Made by a program: the position numbers and the translations under genes | Notes under the pieces: generated by a model | Told to the model about the DNA's origin: nothing | Seen by the model: only the letters and a program-made list of their open reading frames with translations | Database searches by the model: none | Shown: in pieces, positions 30,323-40,174 of the stretch | Numbering within the stretch: position 1 is the stretch's first letter | Layout: every line of letters starts with the position of its first letter | Source of the DNA: Methanothermococcus okinawensis IH1 | GTDB taxonomy: Archaea > AGJL01 > Methanococci > Methanococcales > Methanococcaceae | Length of the DNA stretch: 64,000 nt | Direction: 5' to 3' | NCBI RefSeq assembly: GCF_000179575.2 | Contig: NC_015636.1 | Location: forward strand, 1-64,000

Positions 30323-30360
30323 TAATATTTTTATTTTAAATTTCTTTAAAATGGGAAAAT

Positions 30361-31350
30361 ATGATTAACAGAAGTTTAATATTTAATACCAAAATATTAG
30401 TTAAAATAATAATTTTATTTGTTATATTGTATTATTTGGGAACAAAATTAGATGTATATAATTACATATTTACATTAAGAGAGTATAGTGGAAAAATTAT
30501 TATATTGATGGTGTTAATTCTCGGGACATTAATATTTTTAGATATATCTATGGAATTAATCAGAAAATTTTTTGAAAAAAAAGGGGATTTAAGAGATTAT
30601 CCTATGTTTTCATCAGTAGTTAAATATATAATATGGACTATTACAGGTTTAATTGCAATTTCCACTTTATATAAAGGTATTGGCTCCCTTGTAATGTCCC
30701 TTGGTCTTATAGGTGCAGCATTAACATTTTCATTACAACGCCCTATTATGAACTTTGCAGGATGGATATATCTTATTATAATGAGACCTTTTAAAATTAA
30801 CGATAGGATATGCATAAAAGATATAGGAATAGGCGATGTATATAAGATAGATATCATGCATATTTATTTAAGAGAAGTTGATAATGAACCAACAGGAAGA
30901 AATTTGACAATTCCTAATGCGTATGTCTTAACAAATGCTCTAATAAATTATACAAGAGGTTCTTTATATATATGGGATTATATTACTGTGGGAATAACCT
31001 ATGAAAGTGATTGGAGAAAATCTAAAAAGCTTATTTTTGAAGCTTGCAATGATATTGTTGGAGATACCATGCAAGAGCTCGCAGAAGTTTGGAAAAATAA
31101 ACCAAGGTTATTTGCAAGGGCAGAAATTATTGATAAACCAATTATAAGAATGAAACTTTTAGACAGTGCTATTGAAATAAAGGTAAGGTATTTAGTTGAT
31201 GCATTCAAATGTGCAGATATAAAAACCAAAATTATAGGAAATATACTTGCAAAATTTGAAAAAGAAGATAATGTTGAAATAGCCTACCCACATTTGGAAG
31301 TTATACATCGACCTAAAAAAGAAAATAATAATAAAATTAACGATAAATAA
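30361..31350 (+). CDS. MscS-family mechanosensitive channel
   Basis: The 329-residue channel has membrane segments near 10-30, 42-62, 85-105 and 112-130. The fourth holds the Gly/Ala-rich MscS pore helix with LGLIGAALTFSLQRPIMNF. The beta domain follows with MRPFKINDRICI and NAYVLTNALI. It is a second, distinct MscS-like channel in this window. The structured RNA candidate directly upstream suggests leader-mediated control, which is inference. Confidence 0.85.
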   Translation: MINRSLIFNTKILVKIIILFVILYYLGTKLDVYNYIFTLREYSGKIIILMVLILGTLIFLDISMELIRKFFEKKGDLRDYPMFSSVVKYIIWTITGLIAISTLYKGIGSLVMSLGLIGAALTFSLQRPIMNFAGWIYLIIMRPFKINDRICIKDIGIGDVYKIDIMHIYLREVDNEPTGRNLTIPNAYVLTNALINYTRGSLYIWDYITVGITYESDWRKSKKLIFEACNDIVGDTMQELAEVWKNKPRLFARAEIIDKPIIRMKLLDSAIEIKVRYLVDAFKCADIKTKIIGNILAKFEKEDNVEIAYPHLEVIHRPKKENNNKINDK

Positions 31351-31425
31351 TAATATAATGAATGATAAGAAGGGAATATCTATATAACATATAAATAATA
31401 ATGAATTAATAAAAAATTATATATA

Positions 31426-32802
31426 TTATTTTGCCATTTTAACTAATTTAATACCTTTTTCCAAGAGCTCCTTTGCCATGTTAGGATTTTTCGCTTCAAC
31501 CCTTATCCTTATATAAGGTTCAGTTCCAGAAGGTCTTATAAGCACCCATCCATCATCTAAATTAAACCGAGCTCCGTCAATTGTCTCAGGGATTACACGA
31601 TATATTTTTTCTCCATGTTCAATTACATAATTCATTATATCCAATTTTTTATTATCTGGACATGGAAATTTTTCCCTTAAATTCACATAGGATGGGACTT
31701 CATCTATGAGCTCATATAATTTTTTATCGTAGAATTCCATCATCTCTAAAATCCTCAATCCCGATAAAATACCATCCGGAGTTAAATGTATGTCCCTATG
31801 AATCCATGTTCCAGATGGTTCTCCTCCAAAAATGGCATTATATTTATTTAAGGCTTCTGAAACTGCTACATCTCCAACTTTTGTTCTAATGATATTTACA
31901 TTTAAATCTTTTAAATACACATCAATGGACATTGAAGCATCTACTGTGGTAATTATTGTTTTTTTATTGGTTTTTTCTACAATATATCGAGAGAATATGG
32001 CAAGCAATTTATCAAAATCGGTTAATCTTCCTTTTTCATCTATGGCTATCATTCTATCGGCGTCACCATCATGGGCAATACCTATGTATTTTTTATTGAT
32101 ATTATTGCCGTTACTATTACTGCCATTATCCGTTTTATCCCTTTCATTCAATCCCCTAATCATTTTCATAGTTTCGTATAAATTCTTTTCATTGGGTTCT
32201 GGCATCCTCCCTACAAATCTTCCATCGATATGGGCATTTACAGATATTACATGAGCTCCGACATCGGTAAATAAATAGGGTGAGACTACACAACCAGCTG
32301 AGTTTGCACAATCTACAACAACATTGTAATGTTTGTCTATATCGATATGTTTAAGAATAAAATCCCTATATCTCTTTATTGCAGTTTCATCCTTCCAAAC
32401 ATTTCCAATACAATTCCAGTCTGCCCTTTTAAAATCTTTATTGAATACAATTTTTTCTATTTGTTTTTCCTGTTCTGGTCTAAATGCAGTTCCATCCCTG
32501 TTAAAAAGTTTTATGCCGTTGTATTCTGGTGGATTATGGGATGCCGTAATCATAATACCAATATCGTAATCCCTTGCCGAAAAACCAAGGGTTGGTGTTG
32601 GAACAATCCCTATGTTTGTTATATCAGCTCCCCCATTTAAAAGTCCTGTAATAAGTGCATTTTTAATTAATCCTCCTGTTGTTCTAGTGTCCCTTCCTAT
32701 TACAACATTTTTAGCTATTTGAGATACTGCAAATCCTATCTTATACGCAATCTCTGGATTTAAATTTTTCATTCTTATGCCTGATGTTCCAAACAATCTC
32801 AT
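31426..32802 (-). CDS. glmM: Phosphoglucosamine mutase/phosphomannomutase family
   Basis: The 458-residue alpha-D-phosphohexomutase opens with LFGTSGIR, has the phosphoserine loop TASHNPPEYNGIK near 89-101, the metal loop DGDADR near 236-241 and the C-terminal RPSGTEPYIRIRVEA phosphate-binding loop. Archaeal GlmM interconverts glucosamine 6- and 1-phosphate for UDP-GlcNAc, and some are bifunctional with mannose. An Asn-rich insertion lies near 32090-32150. ATG at 32802 follows GTGATATC. Confidence 0.85.
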   Translation of the reverse strand: MRLFGTSGIRMKNLNPEIAYKIGFAVSQIAKNVVIGRDTRTTGGLIKNALITGLLNGGADITNIGIVPTPTLGFSARDYDIGIMITASHNPPEYNGIKLFNRDGTAFRPEQEKQIEKIVFNKDFKRADWNCIGNVWKDETAIKRYRDFILKHIDIDKHYNVVVDCANSAGCVVSPYLFTDVGAHVISVNAHIDGRFVGRMPEPNEKNLYETMKMIRGLNERDKTDNGSNSNGNNINKKYIGIAHDGDADRMIAIDEKGRLTDFDKLLAIFSRYIVEKTNKKTIITTVDASMSIDVYLKDLNVNIIRTKVGDVAVSEALNKYNAIFGGEPSGTWIHRDIHLTPDGILSGLRILEMMEFYDKKLYELIDEVPSYVNLREKFPCPDNKKLDIMNYVIEHGEKIYRVIPETIDGARFNLDDGWVLIRPSGTEPYIRIRVEAKNPNMAKELLEKGIKLVKMAK

Positions 32803-32976
32803 GATATCACACATTATTATTTATAAATTAAAATTAAATATTAAACAATGAATAGATATACTAATGAAAAATATGATATAGAAATATTTTATATGTCCAT
32901 ACAATATAACCATATAGTATAAAAATAAATATAATAAATTATAATAGATTATAAGTAATAATTAAAGGTACTATGT

Positions 32977-33924
32977 ATGTTATCCGATGTATTATATAAT
33001 ATTGTATCATCAAATAATGATGATGAGGTAATCTATTTTTCTAAAATATTGTGGGGGTTCTATAAAAACAACGATATATCAAAATATAGAAATTATTTTA
33101 AAAATTTACATATTGTTGAAAGAGATGATTTATTGTTATATGGAAAAAATTATCCATTGTTCAGGTCAGTGTTGTATTTTAACGAAGTTCCGCTGTTTAA
33201 AAGTGAATCTCAATCTATTTTATTTTTAAAGAATAATGGATTTAATCCAAATGCTAAATTAGTAAATTTAAACGATAATGAAAGAAATAAACTTGGAAAT
33301 ATAATATTAAATAAAATTATTGCTAAAATACCAAAAGAATATGCAAGATATGTCCCAAAACTGATATTTGGAAAATGTTATTATTTAGAAGAATATAATG
33401 TGGAATTAAAGGAATATATTTCAAACTTAAATGCACTCTGCAAACTAAAAAAATATAATGAAGTTGAAAAATGCATAATACATCAAAAATTACCCGATGA
33501 AAAGCTTGTTAAGAAGTATAAATTAAAATTGGCAAAATCTATAAAGCTATTTAATAAAAAATTGGACAATATGGAAATTCAATATACTTCCATCACATAT
33601 AATAACAAAACCTATCCATGCCAGTATATTCATATAAAACAATCGATTTTTGATAGGGTAAAAGGTTGGATATTTGGTTCCATAGATGGAAAACACTACC
33701 CCGCTATTGTGAATATATCATATTCTCATCCAAAAATAAACTTTATGCAACCATTTTTTATATTTGTAGGAGACGAAATAAATGTCTTTGCAAGAGCTCC
33801 TAAACTTTTATATTTCAAAGACAACTTAACATTAAACCATCTGAATTTAACTGGAAAACATACCTATTTTGGAAATTGGAATTATGAGATATTTGAAAAA
33901 TTTGTCAATAATAAGCAAAAATAA
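32977..33924 (+). CDS. Hypothetical protein at the head of the heptose operon
   Basis: No family recognised for these 315 residues. The sequence is soluble, basic and rich in Tyr, Lys and Asn, with no signal peptide or membrane segment. The C-terminal half (190-300) looks beta-rich, with WIFGSIDGKHYPAIVNISYSHP and HTYFGNW. It precedes gmhA by 150 bases in the same direction, so a role in the surface-glycan locus is possible. AGGT precedes the chosen ATG; support for the start is modest. Confidence 0.55.
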   Translation: MLSDVLYNIVSSNNDDEVIYFSKILWGFYKNNDISKYRNYFKNLHIVERDDLLLYGKNYPLFRSVLYFNEVPLFKSESQSILFLKNNGFNPNAKLVNLNDNERNKLGNIILNKIIAKIPKEYARYVPKLIFGKCYYLEEYNVELKEYISNLNALCKLKKYNEVEKCIIHQKLPDEKLVKKYKLKLAKSIKLFNKKLDNMEIQYTSITYNNKTYPCQYIHIKQSIFDRVKGWIFGSIDGKHYPAIVNISYSHPKINFMQPFFIFVGDEINVFARAPKLLYFKDNLTLNHLNLTGKHTYFGNWNYEIFEKFVNNKQK

Positions 33925-34074
33925 ATAAAAATATAGTATTTAATTTGATAAAAAATATAATAATAGTAAAGAATATAACAATAGCTATAATAATATATAA
34001 AAATAAAAATAAACGATTTTAGTAATAATTCATATCTATTCTTCATACTACATTATAAAGATTAGAGGTGTATC

Positions 34075-34629
34075 ATGTTAAAAAATTACTTTAAAGAATC
34101 TGCAAATGTGAAGATAAACTTTATAAATAAAAATGAGGAAAATTTAAAAAAATGTATTGAAATAATAAAAGATTCATTAAAAAATGGAAATAAATTATTA
34201 ATATGTGGAAATGGTGGGAGTGCCGCAGATGCTCAGCATTTTGCAGCAGAAATAGTGGGAAGATTTAAATTAGAAAGAAGAGGATTTCCAGCAATAGCTC
34301 TTACAACAGATACATCTATTTTAACCGCAATAGGAAATGATTATGGATTTGATAAAATATTTGAACGGCAGGTTGAAGCACTTGGTAAAAAGGGGGATGT
34401 TTTAGTTGGTATATCCACAAGTGGAAACTCCAAAAATGTAATAAATGCAGTCAATAAGGCAAAAGAAATGGATATATACACCATTGGGTTACTTGGAAAA
34501 AGCGGAGGAAAATTAAAGGATATTGTGGATTTGCCATTAATTGTTGATTCAAATAATACTGCAAGGGTACAGGAATGTCATCTAACGATATACCATGTGA
34601 TATGTGAAGAAGTTGAAAAGGAATTATAA
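34075..34629 (+). CDS. gmhA: Sedoheptulose-7-phosphate isomerase GmhA
   Basis: The 184-residue SIS-fold isomerase has the GmhA core [21 protein letters not shown] near 44-64, SGNSKNV near 122 and a C-terminal QECHLTIYH. It converts sedoheptulose 7-phosphate to D-glycero-D-manno-heptose 7-phosphate, the first step to nucleotide-activated heptose. GAGGTGTATC precedes the ATG. The next genes encode the remaining pathway steps. Length and motifs match bacterial homologues. Confidence 0.9.
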   Translation: MLKNYFKESANVKINFINKNEENLKKCIEIIKDSLKNGNKLLICGNGGSAADAQHFAAEIVGRFKLERRGFPAIALTTDTSILTAIGNDYGFDKIFERQVEALGKKGDVLVGISTSGNSKNVINAVNKAKEMDIYTIGLLGKSGGKLKDIVDLPLIVDSNNTARVQECHLTIYHVICEEVEKEL

Positions 34630-34684
34630 AATAACATAAAAAATTTAAAAACAAAAATGAAAAATATAAAAAATCTGTGAAACC

Positions 34685-35163
34685 ATGATAATTACCAACA
34701 GAGCTCTATTAAAATATATAGTAAGTGAATTAAAAGCTCAAAATCTAAAAATTGTATTTACAAATGGGTGTTTCGATATAATCCATAAAGGACATGTTGA
34801 ATATTTGAATCATGCAAAAAGATTTGGAGATGTTTTAATAGTTGGTATCAACTCCGACAAATCCATAAAAAAATAAAAGGGGATAAAAGACCCATTATTC
34901 CATTAGAATCAAGAATATATGTATTAAATAATTTAAAATCAATCGATTTTGTAGTTCCATTTGATGAAGAAACGCCTATAAATTTAATAAAAATTATAAA
35001 GCCAGATATTCATGTAAAAGGAGGGGACTATAAGGAAGAAGATTTGCCAGAAGCAGAAATAATTAAAGAATATGGCGGGGAAATAAAGATAATTCCATTA
35101 ATTAAGGGATTTTCCACAACAAATATAATTGAATGGGTTTTGGAGAAATACGGCAATAAATAA
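34685..35163 (+). pseudogene. hldE: Heptose-1-phosphate adenylyltransferase (HldE2/RfaE2) with an A7 frameshift
   Basis: The first 63 codons give [20 protein letters not shown], the nucleotidyltransferase HxGH signature, and stop at TAA 34874-34876 directly after seven A (34867-34873). The next frame continues with KGDKRPIIPLESRIYVL, VVPFDEETP, KGGDYKEEDLPEA and GFSTTNIIEW, the rest of a normal enzyme of about 159 residues ending at 35163. One extra A joins them. The break reads A AAA AAA TAA in the zero frame, a slippery heptamer followed by a stop. Everything else looks well conserved, so the gene may be recently broken, switchable or rescued by slippage. Confidence 0.85.
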
Positions 35164-35246
35164 TGAATAAAAAATAAAAAAATAAATAGATAAAATAAAA
35201 AATAAGATATAAAGGAATGAAAATAAAATAATAAATGAGGGAAAAT

Positions 35247-36155
35247 ATGATATGCGTTTTAGGGGATGTAATGCTTGATAAATATACCTACGGGAAGGTT
35301 GAAAGGATAAATCCAGAAGCACCAGTTCCTGTATTAAATGTAGTCAAAGAAAGATATACACTTGGAGGGGCAGGCAATGTTGCCAACAATATCTCATCTT
35401 TAAATGAAGAAGTTGTATTATTGGGAATATGTAATGAAAATGGTAATTTTGGTAGGCAAATGGTCGAATTATGCAGAAAAAAGGATATAAAATATTATTT
35501 TATAAGCGATGGAAGACCTACAATTGTAAAGCATAGATTTGTTGCATTAGGATACAATCAGCAACTTTTAAGGGTAGATTATGAGGAAAAGCACCCATTG
35601 AATGGTAATTATTCAAAGATGTTTGTTGATAAAATAGTAGAACTTAATCCCGATATATTGATAATTTCAGACTATGCAAAAGGAGTAATTACAGAAGATT
35701 TAATGGAAACTATAAAAAAACAGTTTAAAGGTAGAATATTGATAGACCCAAAACCTGACAATATACACCTATATAAAAATGTATATCTAATAAAACCAAA
35801 TTTAAAAGAAGCTTCCGGAATTGTTGGAAGAGATATAAAAAACACCAATGAAGATGTTGAAAAAGCTGGATTAGACATTGTGGGTAAATATAATGCAAAT
35901 GTGGTAATTACAAGAAGTGAAAAAGGTTCTACACTAATTACACTTGACGGTGAGATATATCACATTCCAACTGAGGCTAAGGAAATACACGATGTTTCTG
36001 GTGCAGGAGATACATATATTGCCACGCTTGGCTATGCTTTAAGTAAAAAATATGATTTAGTAGATGCAGTTAATCTGGCAAATAAGGCGAGCTCCATAGT
36101 AGTTGGAAAAGTCGGAACTGCAACAGTTAGTTTGGAGGAGTTGTTTAGTGTATAA
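35247..36155 (+). CDS. hldE: D-glycero-beta-D-manno-heptose 7-phosphate kinase (HldE1/RfaE1)
   Basis: The 302-residue PfkB-family kinase has GDVMLDKYTYG at the start, NPEAPVPVL near 22, GGAGNVANNI near 42 and the catalytic DVSGAGDTYIA near 247. It phosphorylates heptose 7-phosphate at C1. In enteric bacteria this domain is fused to the adenylyltransferase; here the two are separate genes. ATG at 35247 is chosen because GAGGGAAAAT before it is the binding site, so the ATG at 35235 is less likely. Confidence 0.88.
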   Translation: MICVLGDVMLDKYTYGKVERINPEAPVPVLNVVKERYTLGGAGNVANNISSLNEEVVLLGICNENGNFGRQMVELCRKKDIKYYFISDGRPTIVKHRFVALGYNQQLLRVDYEEKHPLNGNYSKMFVDKIVELNPDILIISDYAKGVITEDLMETIKKQFKGRILIDPKPDNIHLYKNVYLIKPNLKEASGIVGRDIKNTNEDVEKAGLDIVGKYNANVVITRSEKGSTLITLDGEIYHIPTEAKEIHDVSGAGDTYIATLGYALSKKYDLVDAVNLANKASSIVVGKVGTATVSLEELFSV

Positions 36156-36277
36156 TATGGTGAGTAATTTTAATTATAATATTGCCATTTATTCCAGAAG
36201 TATTAAAAAACATACTATCGTTATTAAGGTAAATAAAATAATAATGTAACAAAATTAAAAAATAATAATGGGAAATT

Positions 36278-36805
36278 ATGGAAATCATTGATAAGAATAA
36301 TAATAAAGCCATATTCCTTGATAGGGATGGAGTAATCAATAAACAGTTAATTGGGGATTATGTTAAAAATATTGGGGAATTTGAGATACTTCCAAAGGTA
36401 AAAGATGCATTAATTGAATTTAAAAAAATGGGATATTTATTAATCGTAGTTACCAATCAGCAGGGTATTGCAAAGGGGATAATGACAGAAGACGATTTAA
36501 AAGTTGTTCATAACTATATGTTAAAACGATTGCCTGAGATAGATGATATATACTATTGCCCACATTTGGAGGGAACATGTAATTGTAGAAAACCAAAAAA
36601 TGGCATGCTTTTAAAGGCTAAGGAAAAATGGAATATAGATTTTGCTAAAAGCTGGATGATTGGGGATAGTGAAAGCGATATTATTTGTGGTAGGAGCTCA
36701 GGTTGTAAAACTATAAGAATATTACATGACAATGAGGAAAGCTATGCAGATTTTACTGCTAAGAATTTATATGAGTGTGTTGGAATTATAGGAGCTCATA
36801 TATAA
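36278..36805 (+). CDS. gmhB: D,D-heptose 1,7-bisphosphate phosphatase GmhB
   Basis: The 175-residue HAD phosphatase has DRDGVIN near 15-21, VVTNQQGIAKG near 57-67, the zinc loop CPHLEGTCNCRKP near 93-105 and GDSESDI near 129. It removes the C7 phosphate before nucleotidyl transfer in the heptose pathway. HisB-N histidinol phosphatase is closely related, but the neighbours make GmhB the better call. Confidence 0.88.
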   Translation: MEIIDKNNNKAIFLDRDGVINKQLIGDYVKNIGEFEILPKVKDALIEFKKMGYLLIVVTNQQGIAKGIMTEDDLKVVHNYMLKRLPEIDDIYYCPHLEGTCNCRKPKNGMLLKAKEKWNIDFAKSWMIGDSESDIICGRSSGCKTIRILHDNEESYADFTAKNLYECVGIIGAHI

Positions 36806-36904
36806 TTCGCATATTTTTTAATGCATATGTTGATATAATTTAAGGGTAATACTTGAATCCATTTATAAAAAACATTGTTTGATATAATGCTAATAGCTCT
36901 GCAT

Positions 36905-36932
36905 TGTAATTACATTACCATATATATAAAAT
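36905..36932 (+). promoter_or_regulatory. Palindrome and TATA-like element before the glycosyltransferase-flippase pair
   Basis: TGTAATTACA at 36905-36914 is a perfect 10-base palindrome, followed by a CATATATATAAAAT stretch at about 36919-36932 that looks like a TATA box. The next gene starts at 37020. The palindrome could be an operator; no regulator is known. Confidence 0.3.
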
Positions 36933-37019
36933 ATCATAACGTATAATTTAAATAACTGTTAATATTATGGCCTCCCAATAAGTTTTTAGTTATTTATTAT
37001 TTTTATTAATGTGGTAAAT

Positions 37020-38207
37020 ATGCATGCTATAAAACTGATTATCTTCCCAGGATATTATGTTCCACATATAGGGGGTTTGGAAACTCATGTGGATGAATTC
37101 GTAAAATATTTATCAAACGATGAAAATTACAATATCTATATATTTGCACCAAATATCCCAAAGTATAATGAATTTGAAATAAGACATAACAATGTTAAGA
37201 TTTATCGTTATCCTGCATTTGAAATTATATCCAATTACCCTGTTCCAAATATATTTAGTATTAAATTTTGGAAGATGTTTTTTAATTTGTATAATATTGA
37301 TTTTGATATAGTAATGACAAGAACAAGGTTCTTTTCAAATACATTGTTGGGGTTTCTTTTTGCAAAACTTAGATACAATAGGAAAAAATTAATCCATGTT
37401 GAGCATGGAAGTGCATTTATTAAAGTAGAAAATGAATTTACAAACAAAGTAGCATATTTTTATGATAAAATTATTGGAAATATAATATTTAAAAAATCCG
37501 ATTATGTAATAGCAATATCAAAGGCTGTTAAAAAGTTTATTGTAGAGAATTTCATTGAAGATGATAATGATAATATTCCTGTAATATACCGAGGTTTGGA
37601 AATAGAATATATTGATAGTATAAAAGAAAGTAATTATATAAAAGAAAGATTTAAAAACAAAATTAAATTATGTTTTGTAGGAAGGTTGTATAAATGGAAA
37701 GGTGTTGAAAATATTATAAAATCCTATATTGCACTACCACAGGATATAAAAGAAAAAACTGTTTTAATTATTGTAGGTTATGGTGAAGACCTACAAAGAC
37801 TTAAAAAACTTTCAGGAGAATATTTAGACAATGGAATTTATTTCACTGGGAAAAAAGATTTTAAAGATGCAATAGGCATCGTTAAAGCATGTGATATATA
37901 TATTCATTCATCCTACAAAGGCGGTGGTTTGTCAAGCTCACTACTTCAAGCCATGTGTTGTGGAAAGGCTATCGTTGCAAGTCCTTATGAAGGAGGGGAT
38001 GAAGTTATTATCGATGGAAACACGGGTGTTTTGTTGAAAGATAACAGTTCCGAGTTAGTTAAAGATGGAATTATTAAATTAATTAGAAATAAAGATTTAA
38101 TGGAAATTTATGGAAAAAATGCAAAAAAATTTATAAATGATAATTTTGATTGGGGGAGCTCAGTTGAAAAATATAAAAAAGTTTTTAATAAAATATTGCA
38201 AAAGTAA
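37020..38207 (+). CDS. GT4-family glycosyltransferase
   Basis: The 395-residue GT-B enzyme has an N-terminal Gly-rich YVPHIGGLETHV near 12-23, a second-domain start with CFVGRLYKWKGVENII near 220-235 and the GT4 E-x7-E equivalent region SYKGGGLSSSLLQAMCCGKAIV near 296-317, where the first Glu is replaced by a Lys-Gly-Gly stretch. It likely adds a sugar to the surface glycan. ATG at 37020 has a GTGG upstream; GTG at 37011 would start three residues earlier. Confidence 0.8.
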   Translation: MHAIKLIIFPGYYVPHIGGLETHVDEFVKYLSNDENYNIYIFAPNIPKYNEFEIRHNNVKIYRYPAFEIISNYPVPNIFSIKFWKMFFNLYNIDFDIVMTRTRFFSNTLLGFLFAKLRYNRKKLIHVEHGSAFIKVENEFTNKVAYFYDKIIGNIIFKKSDYVIAISKAVKKFIVENFIEDDNDNIPVIYRGLEIEYIDSIKESNYIKERFKNKIKLCFVGRLYKWKGVENIIKSYIALPQDIKEKTVLIIVGYGEDLQRLKKLSGEYLDNGIYFTGKKDFKDAIGIVKACDIYIHSSYKGGGLSSSLLQAMCCGKAIVASPYEGGDEVIIDGNTGVLLKDNSSELVKDGIIKLIRNKDLMEIYGKNAKKFINDNFDWGSSVEKYKKVFNKILQK

Positions 38208-38224
38208 AATTAAACGGGATTTGC

Positions 38225-39499
38225 ATGATAAAGAAATACTACAACAATTTAAAAGATAAAATATATATTCTTACAAAGAAATATTCTTCAAGGGTAGGTT
38301 TAGACCTTCCCTATTTTATAAAAGGCGGATTTTGGTTAAGCATTGGGCAGTTCTTTGGAACTTTGAAGGGCTTTATTTTAAGTATAGTTTTTGCTAACAT
38401 GTTATCGAAAGAAGTTTTTGGAGAGTATAGTTTTGCAATGACAGTTTTAGGTATCGCCGGGATATTTGCACTTCCAGGAATGGGCGTTGCCGTTGTTCAA
38501 GCTGTTGCAAAAGGTTATGAAGGAACATATTTTAGAGCTCTGAAAGAAATTTTTAAATGGAGTTGGGTGGGAAGTTTATTATTGTTGGGATTTTCCATTT
38601 ACGAATATTTTTACGGAAAATTTGATTTAATGCTTATTTTTTTAATATTATCTTCCATATTTCCGTTTTATGCAATTTCTGGATTTTATCCTAACTTAAT
38701 AAATGGTAAAAAAAGATTCGATATTTTAGCTAAATTATCTTCATTTTTTGGTATTATTTCAACAATTTTGATAGTTGTGACGGTGTATTTTACAGAAAGT
38801 GTTTTTTGGATTGTCGTTATTACAGTTTTAGTTCAAATTATTATTAATGGTTATTTTAGTTTATTTTATGCTAAAAAATTTGTAAAAAACAACAAAATTG
38901 ATGAACATAGTATTGAATTTGGAAAAAGTATTAGTTATTCTCAGGCGTTTTCAAATATTGCCAACAATTTTGATAGTTTGATTATTGCTTATTTTTTAGG
39001 ATTTTCTGATTTAGCTATTTTTAAAATTATTACATTATTACCAAATCAAATAAAAATAGTTGCAAATGCATTTAGCCCCATGCTTCTTCCAAAGATTGCT
39101 TCCAAAGACATGAGTAAAAAAGAATTAATGAAACATTTTAAAAAGTTTTTTTTAGTTGTTATTTTTTTAATTTTAATATATTGGATAGGAGCTCCGTTTA
39201 TTTTTAAATGGTTTTATCCACAATATTATGACTATGTTTTGTTGAGTATGATTTTTCATTTGAGCTTTATAAGTTTTTTATCCATTCTTCCATATAATTA
39301 TTTGATAAAAGAAAAAAAAGGAGATTATTTAAACAAGATGTATTTTATTACAAATTTTTTATTAATCATTTTTGCACTGGCGTTTATATATTATTATGGA
39401 TTACTTGGTGCGATAATATCACGTATACTATATAGATTTGCAAACCTACTTATTAGTTTTTTCTTTTTCTATCACTACAAGGATCCCCATGGTAAATAA
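38225..39499 (+). CDS. Wzx-like polysaccharide flippase (MOP superfamily)
   Basis: The 424-residue membrane protein has about twelve hydrophobic segments from residue 35 to 415, with the Wzx-type opening FIKGGFWLSIGQFFGTLKGFILSIVFA and the GEYSFAM turn. Such proteins move lipid-linked oligosaccharides across the membrane. It closes the rightward glycan arm, 17 bases after the glycosyltransferase. Its last 54 bases overlap the convergent methyltransferase gene. Confidence 0.85.
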   Translation: MIKKYYNNLKDKIYILTKKYSSRVGLDLPYFIKGGFWLSIGQFFGTLKGFILSIVFANMLSKEVFGEYSFAMTVLGIAGIFALPGMGVAVVQAVAKGYEGTYFRALKEIFKWSWVGSLLLLGFSIYEYFYGKFDLMLIFLILSSIFPFYAISGFYPNLINGKKRFDILAKLSSFFGIISTILIVVTVYFTESVFWIVVITVLVQIIINGYFSLFYAKKFVKNNKIDEHSIEFGKSISYSQAFSNIANNFDSLIIAYFLGFSDLAIFKIITLLPNQIKIVANAFSPMLLPKIASKDMSKKELMKHFKKFFLVVIFLILIYWIGAPFIFKWFYPQYYDYVLLSMIFHLSFISFLSILPYNYLIKEKKGDYLNKMYFITNFLLIIFALAFIYYYGLLGAIISRILYRFANLLISFFFFYHYKDPHGK

Positions 39500-40174
39500 A
39501 CTTGGGAATATTTTATTTAATAATGGAATTCCTTCATAAAGATATATTTTTGAGTTTTTAGACAGTCCCAACTCTTTCAACCAAAATTTTATATCGTTAT
39601 ATGTCCAAAATCTCAAATGTTCTCCAGGATGAGTTCTCCACTGTAATGGGAAACTTCCAAACAACAATCTTAATCTATGACCTATGAATCCAGTATTGGG
39701 AATTGAAAATATAAGTTTTTTATTAGTTGTTTTCAACAACTCTAAAAGAACTTCCTCTGAGTTAGGTAAATGTTCTAAAAGTTCCAACGCTAAAGTATAA
39801 TCTGTTTTAGGGAGATTTTTAATTTCATTTAAATTATTTATGTCTAATTTTATTGGAACAAATCCTAATTTATTTATATGTTCCAATACTATATCTGAAA
39901 CATCAACACCATAAATTTTTGAAAATTTGATATGTTTAGATAAATAATTTAATATTGCGCCATCACCACACCCGACATCTTTTATAGTGGTGTTATTTTC
40001 CAAGTGATTTAATATAACATTTGCCCTCCCTCTTTGAAAATCCGATAACAATCCTAAATTTTTCCCCCTTTTTACTAACCAATATTCATCATAATCAACA
40101 TTTATTTTCATTTTAGGATAATGTCCAAATATAAGTTTCAGAGTTTCAACTATTCTTGATATTAGTTTTCTCAT
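39446..40174 (-). CDS. Class I SAM-dependent methyltransferase
   Basis: The 242-residue protein has motif I KDVGCGDGAILNYL near 61-74 and the post-I acid in IYGVDVSD near 84. The LELLEHLPNSEEVL block near 133-146 resembles enzymes acting on sugars or O-antigen. GGGTGA precedes the ATG. It overlaps the upstream glycosyltransferase by four bases, indicating translational coupling. Confidence 0.75.
   Translation of the reverse strand: MRKLISRIVETLKLIFGHYPKMKINVDYDEYWLVKRGKNLGLLSDFQRGRANVILNHLENNTTIKDVGCGDGAILNYLSKHIKFSKIYGVDVSDIVLEHINKLGFVPIKLDINNLNEIKNLPKTDYTLALELLEHLPNSEEVLLELLKTTNKKLIFSIPNTGFIGHRLRLLFGSFPLQWRTHPGEHLRFWTYNDIKFWLKELGLSKNSKIYLYEGIPLLNKIFPSLFTMGILVVIEKEKTNK

Noticed and set aside
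36157-36249. 30-codon frame between hldE1 and gmhB
   Set aside because: No proper ribosome binding site and no recognisable sequence.
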